Shown here: positions 33,475-44,765 of the stretch, one piece after another
Layout: every line of letters starts with the position of its first letter
How positions within the stretch are numbered: position 1 is the first letter of the stretch
Origin: Saturnia japonica
Taxonomy: Eukaryota; Arthropoda; Insecta; Lepidoptera; Saturniidae
Length of the DNA stretch: 64,000 nt
Direction: 5' to 3'
NCBI GenBank assembly: GCA_033032175.1
Contig: CM065321.1
Coordinates: forward strand, 2,998,501 to 3,062,500
Translations under genes and position numbers: made by a program
The notes under the pieces: model-generated
Databases searched by the model: none
What the model was told of the DNA's origin: nothing
The model's input: the letters and a program-made list of their open reading frames with translations, nothing else

Positions 33475-33740
33475 TATGGCTACCACAGCCTATAGACGCT
33501 TGTAATATTAGGTATCACTAACGCGTTGCCGATCTTGAAGCAAGCACCCTTTCCCCAAGGAGCTCTGGAAACCTTACTCACTGAAGTAGCACAACTCTAG
33601 GTTATTTGGCTACGAGCTTCTGTAGGGAGGTATTCCAACAGTCGGACTTCGCCAAGTAAAGATAAATCTTCAAACAATTTTCTCTGTGTCTTACCTCTCT
33701 TTAAACGCCCCTTCCCCACGAAGCTCTACGCATGGTAGTC
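33475..33740 (+). repeat. Repeat debris resembling a common moth sequence
   Basis: 'taggtatcactaacgcgttg' with 'ccttaccgatcttgaagc'-like text and 'gggaggtattccaacagtcg' resembles a dispersed lepidopteran repeat. No second copy is in the window. Confidence 0.35.
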
Positions 33741-34180
33741 AAGAAATTGTTAAAGTTAACCTAAATTAATTTCAATAGAAAATTGAACTTCTACTTTAAA
33801 GTCGTTGTCTGTTAAAAGAGGCACTTCAACATCCTCTCATGATTAAATAAAAGAAATATATTGTTCTGTGTACACCACCACCAGTTATATTATGTACACG
33901 ATACAATTTGATGAACAATTTGACTAGATTGGCAATCACATTGTATAGCGAGGTTTGAAATCACTGTCCAATTTTTTATCAGCCTTAACAAATTTTCGTA
34001 TTGAACGGATGTTATGAGAAATTATAGTATTGCTTGTTTGGTATTGGGATTTATAAAATTCAAAAATTCATAAAAAGCTCCAACCATTGTTATGAAATTT
34101 CTATAAATTACTTTTATAAATGAATTGTTATAAGATCTAAAAGCGTTATAAAACCACTAAAATTGCCCAGTTATGCTGCT
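33741..34180. other. AT-rich stretch, nothing recognised
   Basis: No gene or repeat end recognised. Confidence 0.4.
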
Positions 34181-34181
34181 A

Positions 34182-34819
34182 TAGTTGAACAAGTTCGTGC
34201 GCAACCGTCCCGTGTGAGAGACGTTCGCGGGGACGAGGTAGCACTATATTACGTCACTAAAGTACACTAAAGTAAACAGTATGTTATCTCGGCAGTGTTC
34301 TTGAAATAATTACTTAAAGCCGCTTGGTAGACACGCACTAGGGCTGCTCGTTGACTGTATTTTTTGGGTTTTCTTTTCACCAAAATATATTATCTACTAG
34401 AGGTTTTATAAGTTTTAATTTAAATTATTTGTACTTGGGTTTTATTTCTAGTTTTAAAAGTAAGGTTGTAAGAAGGGAATGTACATTTATTAAAATAAAT
34501 ATATAATTTGTTATTTAAAGTTGAATAAATCAAAAACAATTTTAAATTTTTGGAAATAAGTAATATAATATGTCGTCATTAGTTATAAATTGGTTAATCG
34601 CGGCTATTGTGTGCTGAAGTTTACCTAGATTTTGTTTCGGACGTTTCTATGAAGACATACTGTTTACACCAGCGTAATGTGACTTGCATGCCTACGTCAC
34701 GCAATTGCACTCGCTTGCCTTCCCTGCTACATTACTCGTCCCCATTGTCTTCTATTATGTCTCGTCCCGCCAACGTCTATCGAAAACATAGGACGGTCGC
34801 GCACGAACTTGTACGATTA
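34182..34819. mobile_element. 638-bp TA-flanked MITE (Tc1/mariner-like target)
   Basis: Left TAGTTGAACAAGTTCGTGCG and right (reverse complement) TAATCGTACAAGTTCGTGCG start a roughly 60-bp imperfect inverted repeat. It includes 'cgtcc' and 'agacgttcgcgggg' against 'agacgttggcggg'. TA flanks lie at 34180-34181 and 34820-34821. There is no transposase. The 71-aa frame at 34607-34822 lies in the right arm and is not a gene. Confidence 0.75.
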
Positions 34820-34989
34820 TAGTATCAGGCATCTAGCAAACAAATCAGACGAAAAACATAATAGGCACACAGGCGTAGAAAAAGTCCTTTACATATAATA
34901 CTTAAAAAAAAAAACAGTCTAGTTTTAGAGGTAGAAACAGATAAATAGTAAATTAGGATTTCGTCTATTTTACGTAGGTATAAGTAACC

Positions 34990-35115
34990 AGTCCGAGCTG
35001 CGGTTGTCTCTCTCGTGCTCTATTTGTTCGTTAGGGCACAGCGCGACAGCAATAGATTTCTGTTAATCTATTCTTCAAATCTCTTGCCGACCGCGTTTCC
35101 TCTTATGTTGATAAT
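34990..35115 (+). repeat. Dispersed repeat, family F (copy 1)
   Basis: 'gtccgagctgcggttgtctc', 'gcgacagcaatagatttctg' and 'gaccgcgtttcctcttatg' recur in order at 57325-57460. Confidence 0.6.
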
Positions 35116-35609
35116 CAGATTGTTCATCAAATTATATCATTTGAAAGAGGTTTAAAAAACTAAATACTTCAATCTACTGAAGAATAAGATGTTCCTATAG
35201 CGAATTTCGTAACTACGACTTATAAATAAAGAAATAAAACACCAATCATGAAAATCGATAGAACACAACGGATCGCATATTTCCCTATGGACTGGCGAAA
35301 ATTCAATAACTTTTTCTTAACACGATAGGTATACACGTGTAACAAGAGAACTTGCCAATTCAATACAATTCACATAACACGATTTATTATTATCTAAGTA
35401 AATCTATCTCGATATACAATATTATGTTTGATATGAATTGATGTTATTTGAAATACTAGACATAAAGAGACTTTTGCCTTTGGTACGAATATTTTTTTAG
35501 ATACGGTTATATTAACTTAAGTATCTATTTTAATAAATCTAAAGCCCTGTCTGTACCTACATGTGATTTTTTGTTCAAATTTCCCTTTACGTTTAAAACG
35601 ACCATTAAA
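35116..35609. other. AT-rich stretch, nothing recognised
   Basis: No gene or repeat end recognised. Confidence 0.4.
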
Positions 35610-35800
35610 TCTGTCTGTCTATCTGTTTGTATGTTCGAATTTAACTTAATACGGGTACACCTATTATTATGAAATTTGGTAAACAGCAAGCTTATGTGAT
35701 TGCTCAATTGATAGGCCACTAGAAATCGTAAAAAAATTATTCACTTTCAACCGATTTTAATGAAATTTTGAAAATGAAAATGACTGGTGAAAATACTCCA
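35610..35800 (+). repeat. Family I repeat (copy 4)
   Basis: 'ctgtctgtctatctgtttgt' followed by 'cgaatttaacttaatacggg' and 'gctcaattgataggccacta'. The terminus is missing. Confidence 0.5.
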
Positions 35801-35834
35801 ACTTATAACCAACAAGCACAACAAAAATCGCAGC

Positions 35835-35970
35835 TAAATAACCTTGTTGTGTTTCTGCTGTGAGTATGGTTTTACGAGTGACAAGAGTGATACCAATGGT
35901 GTTACAAGCGGCCGCTTAACATCAAACAGACTGTATGCTTCTTTACCACCTTAGTTGTATAAACAAACTA
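35835..35970 (+). repeat. Dispersed repeat, family N (copy 1)
   Basis: 'tgtgtttctgctgtgagtat', 'gcggccgcttaacatcaaac' and 'ttagttgtataaacaaa' match 53930-54080 in order. Confidence 0.45.
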
Positions 35971-36059
35971 AGCTCTCGCCAAAAACTCACCTTCATCTTT
36001 TTCGCAAGCAATATCTTTTTGTTACAGGCAATGGATGCGCGTTCTAAAGCCTGACTTTG

Positions 36060-36600
36060 TTCTGTTTTTCTTATCTTCCAATATGAAATTCACATCATCA
36101 TATCAGCCGAAAGACGTTCACTGCAGAGCATAGACCTCCCCTAAAGATCAACTCAACGACCAGTTCTACGCTACACACAAACAGCGCGTCTTGCAACCTT
36201 CACCAGGTCGTGGGTCCACATTGGGGTGTTTCTGTTCACGCAGTATCTTACAGCTACGCTACTCGAAAACTATTCGACCGCATCAGCCATCCGTTCTACA
36301 AACTACGAGCCATTCCCACAGCCACTTGGCTCTAGCTATTTCCCTCCTCTCCTTTTCACAACAGAACTCCGGTTGAGCTCCGGGGCCGCAGATTTACGGT
36401 AACCTTCCTTTCAGTACGAACCAAAAAGTTATCTAAGACATTTTTGTCGTACCGTGAAACTGTGTAATTATTTCTCAACCAATGTTGCCCCCTCCTTCTT
36501 ATGACAACGGGTCTTTTAAGCGTGACGTGAAGAGATATTATGTAGGGCATGATAGCAGCGACCGTCGATAGATTTAGATTTCTCGGTGGTCGCTGTTGTA
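36060..36600 (+). pseudogene. Non-LTR retrotransposon RT C-terminus with 3' hairpin
   Basis: After repeat-like text (36105-36360), the plus strand encodes LRGRRFTVTFLSVRTKK. After a frameshift it gives a decayed RTVKL…WN-type block and SFKRDVKRYYVGHDSSDRR. This matches the tail on the minus strand at 62690-62960 (RTVKMWNSLSSVFLPSYNM). Directly overlapping its end is a perfect 8-bp hairpin, CAGCGACC (36556-36563) with GGTCGCTG (36588-36595). It shows which LINE tail owns the hairpin seen elsewhere. Polymerase motifs are absent. The clade is not assigned. Confidence 0.6.
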
Positions 36601-37332
36601 TTTAGATTGTACTGTACTTACCATTAGCCACAGTGCTATCAATTTGCTGAGATAAACAAAAAAGATATCCTTATGGCTATATCGGTTAATTTTGTACTTC
36701 TGCGGATCTCGTTCTTTCTGATTCGATCTTGCAGAGAAACCCTAAAGCATAGCACAATTTACATACTAAATTAGAAACTAAAAATGCTATTTTATGATCA
36801 ACCTAGTCAATTAACAGTTGGACAAAGGTTTACGTTTAGGGTCACTCTTGGATCTTTCCGTCCTTCACCGAGTCAATGTCAGACCGTCTGCTACTATAAT
36901 GTAATGCTTATTACAAGCCTGAAAGCCCACTCGGCACTAATGAAACCACGCTAATCACATAATTAGACGCACAAGGATAATTTTTGTACACAACCAAAGA
37001 CATTGAACTACAATCATAGATGCAATAAAGAAGTCAATGTCATACATACTACATATCGATACCAGTTGCCAATTGTCAACTATTCGTATCCAGTCGAAGC
37101 CTTTCTAAATTGTCGGTTAAAATTTTAAAATATTCCGCTGGTAAATCGAAATGTAAATAAAACTACTAAAAGTGAACTAATGTAGTTTTCGTGCGTATTT
37201 CGTTCTAAATACAACCAATAATTAAATGGAATATTCTATATTCTAGTAACTAGGCTTCCAACTATAAATCGAAAAACTATATCGATAAAAAGCTTTCAAT
37301 ATTTATATCAGCATAATAAAACTAAAAATTGA
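36601..37332. other. AT-rich stretch, nothing recognised
   Basis: No gene or repeat end recognised. Confidence 0.4.
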
Positions 37333-37409
37333 CCAAGTCCGGTGAAGCTGTAAAAGCCGTCAGAGGCTTCCGAGCCCCTAAGGCTAACCGTATAGTCAGT
37401 TCTAAAAAA
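37333..37409 (+). mobile_element. 77-bp Jockey 3' tail with imperfect target duplication
   Basis: 'ccggtgaagctgtaaaagcc' to 'gtatagtcagttct' plus a short A run. Flanks 37318-37332 (aaactaaaaattgac) and 37410-37424 (aaactaaagattcac) match at 13 of 15 positions. This is an extreme 5'-truncated copy. Confidence 0.75.
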
Positions 37410-37544
37410 AAACTAAAGATTCACTCATTTCGATAAAATAAAATAATGAATATAAAAAATATTGTGTACCTATCTATGTACGCATGTAAGAAGTGTTACC
37501 ATTTTAGTGCTAAAAAAAAAAACAACAAAAATAGGTCCAAAGTT

Positions 37545-37700
37545 TCATACCATAAACTTATTCCGCCATATATCATTGTGTAATATTGATGATATTTTGC
37601 GTGATATAGTTTGATGATTCTGCGCTCAATAGAGCCACCATCTTGTTAAGGTGTTGCTATAACTCTGAAGATTAGAAAACGTTCTATCCACGTGACGTTG
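37545..37700 (+). repeat. Dispersed repeat, family K (copy 1)
   Basis: 'gatattttgcgtgatatagt' and 'gagccaccatcttgttaagg' recur at 39485-39640. The first part recurs on the minus strand at 59755-59890. Confidence 0.55.
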
Positions 37701-37744
37701 GCATAATTGTGTTGCCATTATCTAACAAGAAGAAAAACTTGTCT

Positions 37745-39375
37745 ATATAATTTAATATCTTCGTAAAGGGCGTGTAATTACCAATATCAAGGTTGTATGG
37801 AATAATAAATCATTATCAATGCTCTCTCCCCTTAATAGTTTAGCGGAGAAATTGGGTTATAACAGTAATAGCACAATCTGATTTTGCCTTCCTGTTTCTC
37901 TCACATGGTGTAGAGACACCAAAAAATTTGTTATTTACCAGCTAAAATGTTTTAATAAGTGTAGATGCGTTACCCGTGCTCTATTTTGGCAATAAACAAC
38001 TCTGGTAATTGCCTGACATTCTCTTAGTCACTTAGTCTTATTATCCAGTGTCGCGGTTGCACATAAATATAACTCAAAATATATATTCACCTCGCTCTAA
38101 CAACAAAAATAACATAAAATATCTTACATATTCTTTCCCTTTTTTGCGTACTATATAACTGAAAGCATTTTTATAGTTTGTATGTATAGTTTAATTACGC
38201 TGTTGTTAGTGCACTGATGTTGGCGTATGACGCGTCTATATATAAAATCTCATTGTTTACCAGTTCGTTTGTTTGCGTATGTGATAAAAACACATTGATA
38301 TATGAAAATAATCTCGATCCCAAAATAATCTTATTGATCTTGGAGTCTAGAGTGATTTTAGTACACAGCCCGTTCGACATTGCTACAAATGTAGATATTA
38401 ATATACTGTTTACAGGTGTAAGATTGAGACGTGTCAGTATTAAGATGTGTAACTATTAGAGATAGAGAAATATGTTCTAAAACCATGACATTAATTTTAA
38501 AGTAGAGAAAATTGCTGTCACTATGTACATTTCGAAATAAAATAATGAAATACAGAATTATAATTTAATTATTGTTTTTAACAAATTTATAGCCATGTGA
38601 ACACATACATACATTCACACTTAGTAAAATTGCCTATATAGGCAGAAAAAGCTAAAATAAAAAATAAAAATTCTAGATACAGAGGGCTTCACAGCAAATT
38701 TGATTTCTTAAAATGTACACTATCAATTTTATTATCGACATAAAGTAACATCACAATGTTACACCTGTCTATCATAATACATATTAATTCATACTGTACT
38801 GCGCGATCCAAACAATCTATGTGGGATTATGTGGTTCCAAAACAAGCATTCAGAGAATTTATTTTACAACTACGGAAACTGAAGTAACTAAACGTGACTT
38901 TAAAATTGGTCATACATTTTCTGTAACTTACAACAAATTAGTTTATTTACTTGAAAGTAATATTTAAAAAAAATGTTTTCTATATACGTAGGTACTTAAA
39001 ACATGTTAGAAAAACTAAACGTTATTCGCTAAAGAAACTATGTCGCGTCGTGTTTGTTTAGAGTGCTGTTTTAGTGCCCAAGTTTATTACGATACCCTAA
39101 AATGCTACCTTTGATATGAAAACGAATTTAAAATCTCACTTACCCTAATATCACCGGGGTACTGTTCCATTTGATATTAAAAAGGGACCTGAAACATAAT
39201 TAGGGGTGTAATGCGGATTACACCCTGCGGAATCAGATTAGCATCAGGTCATATGAAAATATTAAAATATGCTCAGAAAATGTTTGGTTTCACTGAGAGC
39301 CCCTACAATAACTTTGAACGATATAATTTAGTAATTAACTTTTATACCCGTTTATGATATAACGTTTTATTTTTA
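37745..39375. other. AT-rich stretch, nothing recognised
   Basis: 1.6 kb with no recognised gene or repeat end. The overlapping opposed frames at 38195-38459 are chance. Confidence 0.4.
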
Positions 39376-39484
39376 ACTGACTTCAAAAAAGACGGAGGTT
39401 GAGTACCGATAGTAATTTTTTTAATGGATTTTCAGTTGTTTTTCGCGGGATCTTAAAGTGACAAGTTGTTGTTTTTATTTTTAA

Positions 39485-39640
39485 TTTATTTACTGAGGTT
39501 TTTGGACCCTATATTATCTAATATTGGTGGCATTTTGCGTGATATAGTTTGGTTATAAATAAAAAGTGGAAAACATGCATTTTAAGATGTCACAAAAACT
39601 TCCTAGATAGTTTTGACAAGGGAGCCACCATCTTGTCTTT
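39485..39640 (+). repeat. Family K repeat (copy 2)
   Basis: 'ctaatattggtggcattttg', 'cgtgatatagtttggttat' and 'gggagccaccatcttgtctt'. A family B head ('actgacttcaaaaaagacgg') lies just before it, at 39378. Confidence 0.55.
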
Positions 39641-39904
39641 GTATAAAGGCTAATTTTACGAAGACTCAAAACAATGACACTGGTAAGTGCTATTTGCGGC
39701 GCCAAAACAAGAACAAGAATGAATTTTGTTTATGAGTCAATTTGTGTATGTTTTATTTTTCAATGAAAGATTAACTGGATTTAAGCAAATTGTATTTTTT
39801 TAATGTTCTTCATGTGTCTTACAACGATCGTACAAACTTCAATAGACATAGATCATTATCATAGTTTATCCGTAGACAAGCATCATAGATTATTACTTAC
39901 AACA

Positions 39905-42135
39905 GCGCGATTCTTTTTTTGTTTCATAGGGGGTACCTCAAGGGTGGTTCGATTTTAATTTTATTGACATTGGACCTTCAACTTCTGAGATACACCAGAC
40001 AACTCTTCGATATTTTATTTTATATATTTAGCATGCCAACAGAGCAATTACAAAAAAGGAAAAATTACATGTTATCATTTCCACATAATAAAAACAATGC
40101 AATCGCTCAGATAATAGGCCATGCCTGACATTTAAACACATAAATAATAAGGATAACTACTATGTTATGAAACATTACACATTAAAATTAATATTAAATT
40201 ATATTTTAATTATTAAACAAGGAGTGCTTGTATGAACCGATTGACTGAGAAAAGATATCTATTGAGCTATTCATCATGCTTGATCTCTCGTTGTATAACC
40301 TTGCCATACGCACAAAAGGGCTATTAAAAGCAGTATTCAGTGTTGTAGTCGGAATGTAAAATATATATGGGTTGCGCACCGCACGGGTATACGATCTAAA
40401 ATACAAGTAATTAATAAGGAACGCATCTATTGAACCATTTACAATTTTGTAAAGGATGAGTAAGTCAGCTATATTTCGCCTCTCTTTTAGGCTTATCATG
40501 TTAAAATATTTTAGTCTATTAACATAATTAGGGATAGATTTACGAATACCATTTCTTATGCTCAGGCATCTAACAAGACGAGCTTGGACAGATTCTATAA
40601 GCTCTACGTAGGTGGTATAGTGAGGTGACCATATGGCAGAACAATATTCAAGAATACTTCTAACTAAGGTGTTATAGAGCAAGATAACACTCTCGTTATT
40701 GCGAAATGGTCGTGAAGTACGCATAACAAATCCAAGCACCTTTTTGGCTCTGGGTACAATATTAAGTATATGATGTCGAAAAGAAAAAGAAGAGTCAAAC
40801 ATGACACCCAAATTACGAACAACGGATACTCTCTCTAAGCTTATACCTCCAAGCTGATAGGAAAAATCAATTTAATTTATTTTATTGGTAAAAGTTATAT
40901 ATTGACACTTTTTCACATTAAGAGCCATTTTGTTGATGATACACCATAACTCGAGAGTGTTAAGGTCACTCTGTAACTTAATACAGTCACTTAGGTTTGT
41001 TACCCGAATATAAATTTTTATATCATCCGCATAGGCTAGGCAATCACAATTTAGGGAATCTAAGAGGTCGTTTATAAAAATTAAAAACAATAATGGTCCC
41101 AGTTTTGATCCTTGGGGGATACCAGATGAAGGTATGAAAGGTGAAGATTCGTAGCCTGCCAATGCAACTAGCTGAGAACGATTACATAAATAGCTCTCAA
41201 ACCACCTTAACAGATTGCCATGAATGCCAGCTTGATTAAGTTTGGCTATGAGTAAAGAGTGATTAACGCGATCAAACGCTTTGGCAAAATCTGTATAAAT
41301 AGCATCAACTTGGCCTCGGCCTTCCAAAGTATTGGATATAAAATTAGCATATATAAGTAAATTTGATGTTGTAGAATGATTAGACATGAAACCATGCTGG
41401 CACAAGCTTATCATGGGGTTTACTTGACAATACACAACTTTGTATATAATACCCTCAAATATTTTTGCAAATTGTGAGATAATACATATTGGTCTGTAAT
41501 TTGATACGACATTCCTATTACCTGACTTGTAAATAGGGACTACATATGAGATTTTCCATAAATCGGGAAATATTCCTTCTTTGAGTGACTGATTAAAGAT
41601 CATATGCAGAGGCTTAATAAGCGCTTTTGAACAAAGCCGTATAAATATTGGTGGAATTCCATCAGGACCAGCCCCTTTACTGACATCCAAACTTTCTAAA
41701 CTGGTTTTGATATCTTTTTCACTTATATTTATTTCTGGGAGGGAATAATTCGGTGAGGTATAAGACAGAGTAACTGCATCTGAAGCTTGGTTATCAGTAT
41801 AAACTGAGGAGAAATATATAGCAAATAAGTCTGCAACCTGGTCACCATCAGCAAGTCGACCATCATACGAGACCTGGGCGGGAATACCATTGTATGTTTT
41901 TTTTGATGTAATGTATCGCCAAAAAGTTTTGATATTTGTTTTGAGTTCCTGTTCTATCTTAGCTATATACGACTTGAAACAAATTTCAATAATTTTCTTT
42001 GATCTAATACGTAAGGTATTAAAAGTATCATAATCACGAGGATTATTATATTTTTTGTATCTTATTCGATATTTGTGTATTTCTTTTTCTTATCATTGAA
42101 GTGGGTTTTCTTTTTTGTTAAAAATTGTCTAGTAT
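39905..42135 (+). repeat. Family B repeat interrupted by a LINE
   Basis: 39905-40002 ('gggggtacctcaagggtggt', 'acattggaccttcaacttct') and 42093-42135 ('tcattgaagtgggttttctt', 'tgttaaaaattgtct') are the two halves of a family B repeat as found uninterrupted at 50820-50965. The LINE between them is on the opposite strand. Confidence 0.55.
40003..42092 (-). pseudogene. Non-LTR retrotransposon RT, one internal stop, 5'-truncated
   Basis: On the minus strand, one continuous frame from about 42090 to 40206 encodes the RT half of LINE ORF2, interrupted only by a TAA at 40872-40874 (…FTNKIN*IDFSYQLGG…). Upstream of the first Met (41690) the frame is still LINE-like (NIKTFWRYITSKKTYNGIP). Core motifs are GAGPDGIPPIF, LWKISYVVPIYKSG, NYRPICIIS, IYTDFAKAFDRVNH (catalytic Asp near residue 134 of the 41690 frame), SGIPQGSKLGPLLF and YADD (220-223), all intact. 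The thumb and C-terminus are 40811-40206 (LGVMFDSSFSFRHH). The ~200 bp to 40003 is the likely 3' UTR. The endonuclease is missing. This is the best-preserved coding element here. It differs from the CR1-like copy at 24-26 kb (YADDIKIY against FADDTKFF) and may be a CR1/L2-group relative. Confidence 0.85.
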
Positions 42136-42175
42136 TTGATATCGTTACGTCCGCAGGTAGTAAAAACACGCTATA

Positions 42176-42262
42176 TTTTTTTTTTTTTTAACTGACTACA
42201 TTGTTAGCCATAGGGTCCCTGAAGCCGCTGCGGCTTTTACAGCTTCACCGAACTTGGAGGTA
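42176..42262 (-). mobile_element. Jockey 3' tail (minus strand)
   Basis: T run 42176-42189, then 'aactgactacattgttagcc' and 'agccgctgcggcttttacag', the reverse complement of the Jockey tail. The left target is 'cacgctata'. The right duplicate is not clear. Confidence 0.7.
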
Positions 42263-42500
42263 CTCTCTTTACCGTACTGTGTCGTATATATAGTGCCTCT
42301 TTCTGTAGTCCTCTTGTAGATTTCTTCCTTAATGTTGCTTGTTGTTTCCACTTGCTTTTAAAAACAGAACTGTCCTGGCTCGGAATACGACTTGCTTAAC
42401 ATTCTATTATATGTTCAATATAGTACCTACGAATACGTACTCGATGTTTCGAGTACATTCTAGACGATTTCAGAGATTCCGAGAATGGTGATATTTTTGA
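42263..42500 (-). repeat. Family L repeat (copy 2)
   Basis: 'gcttgttgtttccacttgct' and 'gatgtttcgagtacattcta' are reverse complements of the copy at 15700-16170. A near-palindrome gtactcgatgtttcgagtac is at 42438. Confidence 0.5.
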
Positions 42501-43059
42501 AGTGAAACTTCTTTTGGGACGGTGTGAATTGGATTTTATGAAAAGAAAATGTGTAACGAAAAAGATATCGCTATATATAAGTTTTAGACTGATAGAGATA
42601 TAGAGATAGGTATATATAAGTTTTAAGCTGTGAGAGAATGAGATAGAAAGAAATAGAGAGGGAGAGAGAGAGAAGTTTCACTTCTACCGCGTGTGAACTC
42701 AAACTGTTTTTTTCTATTTTTACTTATTCCATAACAATATCACCAGCAGCGCTTTCTAAAGAGACGTGGGTGAACAAAAAATGTTCAATGCAGAAAATAA
42801 AACGTATAGTTGTATTAAATAACTGAAAAGCACTGATTTTATTTGCTGGATTATTGGATATCCATCGGCTGGTTCACTAACACAATACGCGATCGCGATT
42901 CAGTCGGACACAAGAAAGTCGATATACTATCTGATTGGTTATTATGTGAGTGCAGAATTTTTCACCGCTCGCCTCTCCACCATTTGTATTACGACTCCTT
43001 TCTGAAATATCCATATAGTTAAAAGAATGTCAACGACATAGTATTTAAAACGACTTCTT
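42501..43059. other. AT-rich stretch with a (GA)n run
   Basis: A purine-rich run (AGAGAG…) lies at about 42655-42674. No gene recognised. Confidence 0.45.
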
Positions 43060-43245
43060 TTGTTTTTTTATCGTTATAGGCTTTAGCGTTATGAACACAA
43101 TCTTGCCTGATCTTGACTGACGAGGTGGCCCAGATGGTATCACGCAAAGCCTAGTAAAGACTGGCTCTCAAGTGAAGATGTTGGAACATAGCTACTGGTG
43201 CTTGGCGACAAATTTTCAATTTGAAGGTGGTAGCTAGTGAGCTTA
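43060..43245 (+). repeat. Family D repeat (copy 3)
   Basis: 'gttataggctttagcgttat', 'gacgaggtggcccagatggt' and 'aaagactggctctcaagtga', ending 'gaaggtggtagctagtgagc'. Confidence 0.6.
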
Positions 43246-43325
43246 ACGAACGAACGTTTGAATTCATAAAACGTATAAACAGTGAAAAAGTTACAAAAAG
43301 ACCTAAGCACCTAATATTTGTATGA

Positions 43326-43672
43326 ATGTGTGAAACCCATGCCGACCGACTGACTTTAGGGGATATAAGTATCGACCGTAAGGGAAGTAAGAAGCTCTCA
43401 GAACCTTCGCAGATGTATAAAGGGTTTAATTAATTCAAAGGAAGCGAAAAAGGTTTACAGGCATAGAGAAAAGTTGTGCTCCATCTTTTCTTTCTAACTA
43501 TGTGTGAAACCCATGCCGACCGACTGAGCTTTAGGATATATAGTATCGACCGTAAGGGAAGTAAAGCCCAAACCTTCGCAGATGTATAAAGGGTTTAATG
43601 AATTCAAAGGAAGCGAAAAAGGTTTACAGGCATTGAGAAAAGTTGTGCTCCATCTTTTCTTTCTAACTATGT
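43326..43672. repeat. Two-copy tandem duplication, 174-bp unit
   Basis: 'atgtgtgaaacccatgccga' at 43326 and again at 43500. 'cgaccgtaagggaagtaa' and 'gttgtgctccatcttttctt' occur in both. Identity is high, with a few small indels (for example around 43385 and 43555). No frame spans both units. It is not a CRISPR: only two long units and no spacers. Confidence 0.85.
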
Positions 43673-43679
43673 AGGTACA

Positions 43680-44205
43680 TTGCGTGAGAATAGATATATA
43701 GATAGTCGTACTAATTGCCCAACTTTATAATACTTTTTGTCATATTTATATAAAAATTATTAAGACCACTGGATACACATCCTTTAAGCTTAACTTCGTA
43801 TTATTTTACTAAGCATTAAAGTTACGATAAATACAGTACAATTATTAATGTTTCATTTAATACCATATTTTTAACATTATTCTCTTATGAATTTAGGAAG
43901 GGGCCCACTTGTTATGATTTATTGATAAAAGGGTCACTGGAGAGGTAACGCGGGAAAGATAACCTTTTACAAATGGCTCACACTTTTACAGGAGCTTTTT
44001 TGTTAGAAATGTTTACACTTGACCCGGTTTCACAGACGTCGGCGACAGATACACTGCAAGCAGCAGTGATTGTTTTGTAGATGCGCTTTTTATTTTAAGA
44101 ATATTTTGTACCATTTTGTCTTGTTCGAAACTTTGTTCACGAAATTTACCAAGATACACGGCGATGTCTCAGCCAAGTTCTGAACCAGCGACTTAATTTC
44201 TTTGA
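43680..44205. other. AT-rich stretch, nothing recognised
   Basis: No gene or repeat end recognised. Confidence 0.4.
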
Positions 44206-44207
44206 TA

Positions 44208-44330
44208 TGGGATTTCTAACTTGGCAGGTTTTAATTTTCAATAAATATTAACGTTAATTTCTCCTCCTTTAGAGTCAAATTTTTAATCGTAAATTAATGA
44301 GAATTAAATTTGTGAAGTTAGAAATCCCAT
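44208..44330. mobile_element. 123-bp miniature TA-flanked inverted-repeat element
   Basis: TGGGATTTCTAACTT at the left and its exact reverse complement at the right. TA on each side (44206-44207, 44331-44332) fits a Tc1/mariner-like target. Including TA the arms are 17 bp and perfect. The interior is AT-rich and non-coding. Confidence 0.65.
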
Positions 44331-44499
44331 AACATAGCAAGTAACAAATTGTTTTGTAATTTATTTGAATAACGTAGCTATTATGCATTCTTACAGCTAT
44401 AAATAGAAGAATACCTATGGAAATTGGCACCCGTTAGATCTCAGTTCTTTATCGGTGATAACGACCACCCAGAACGTCGTTTCTGCCAAATTTGGCCCC

Positions 44500-44765
44500 T
44501 GGTTTCCCGACTGCAAAAAAGGATGGTTTTGTTTTTCGAGCGCATATATGTTTGTCTATTTCCTTTGGAACGCTCTGTAGCCTAAACGGCTTGATGGATT
44601 TTAGCATACGAGGCGTCGTTACATTCGTCTTAATTGTGGGAGTGACATAGGCTATATAATATTTAAGTAAGAAGTATGGAAATCAAATAAAACGCAAAAG
44701 TAGAATTTTTTTTTTCAATCAAGTGTTTTTGTTGCAGTCGGGTCTTTTGTTTCCTTTTTAATAAT
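44500..44765 (+). repeat. Dispersed repeat, family O (copy 1)
   Basis: 'ttcgtcttaattgtgggagt', 'gacataggctatataatatt' and 'tgttgcagtcgggtcttttg' recur in order at 63735-63890. Confidence 0.65.

Noticed and set aside
43326..43672. CRISPR-like repeat
   Set aside because: Only two 174-bp units directly abutting, no spacers, and the surroundings are clearly eukaryotic.
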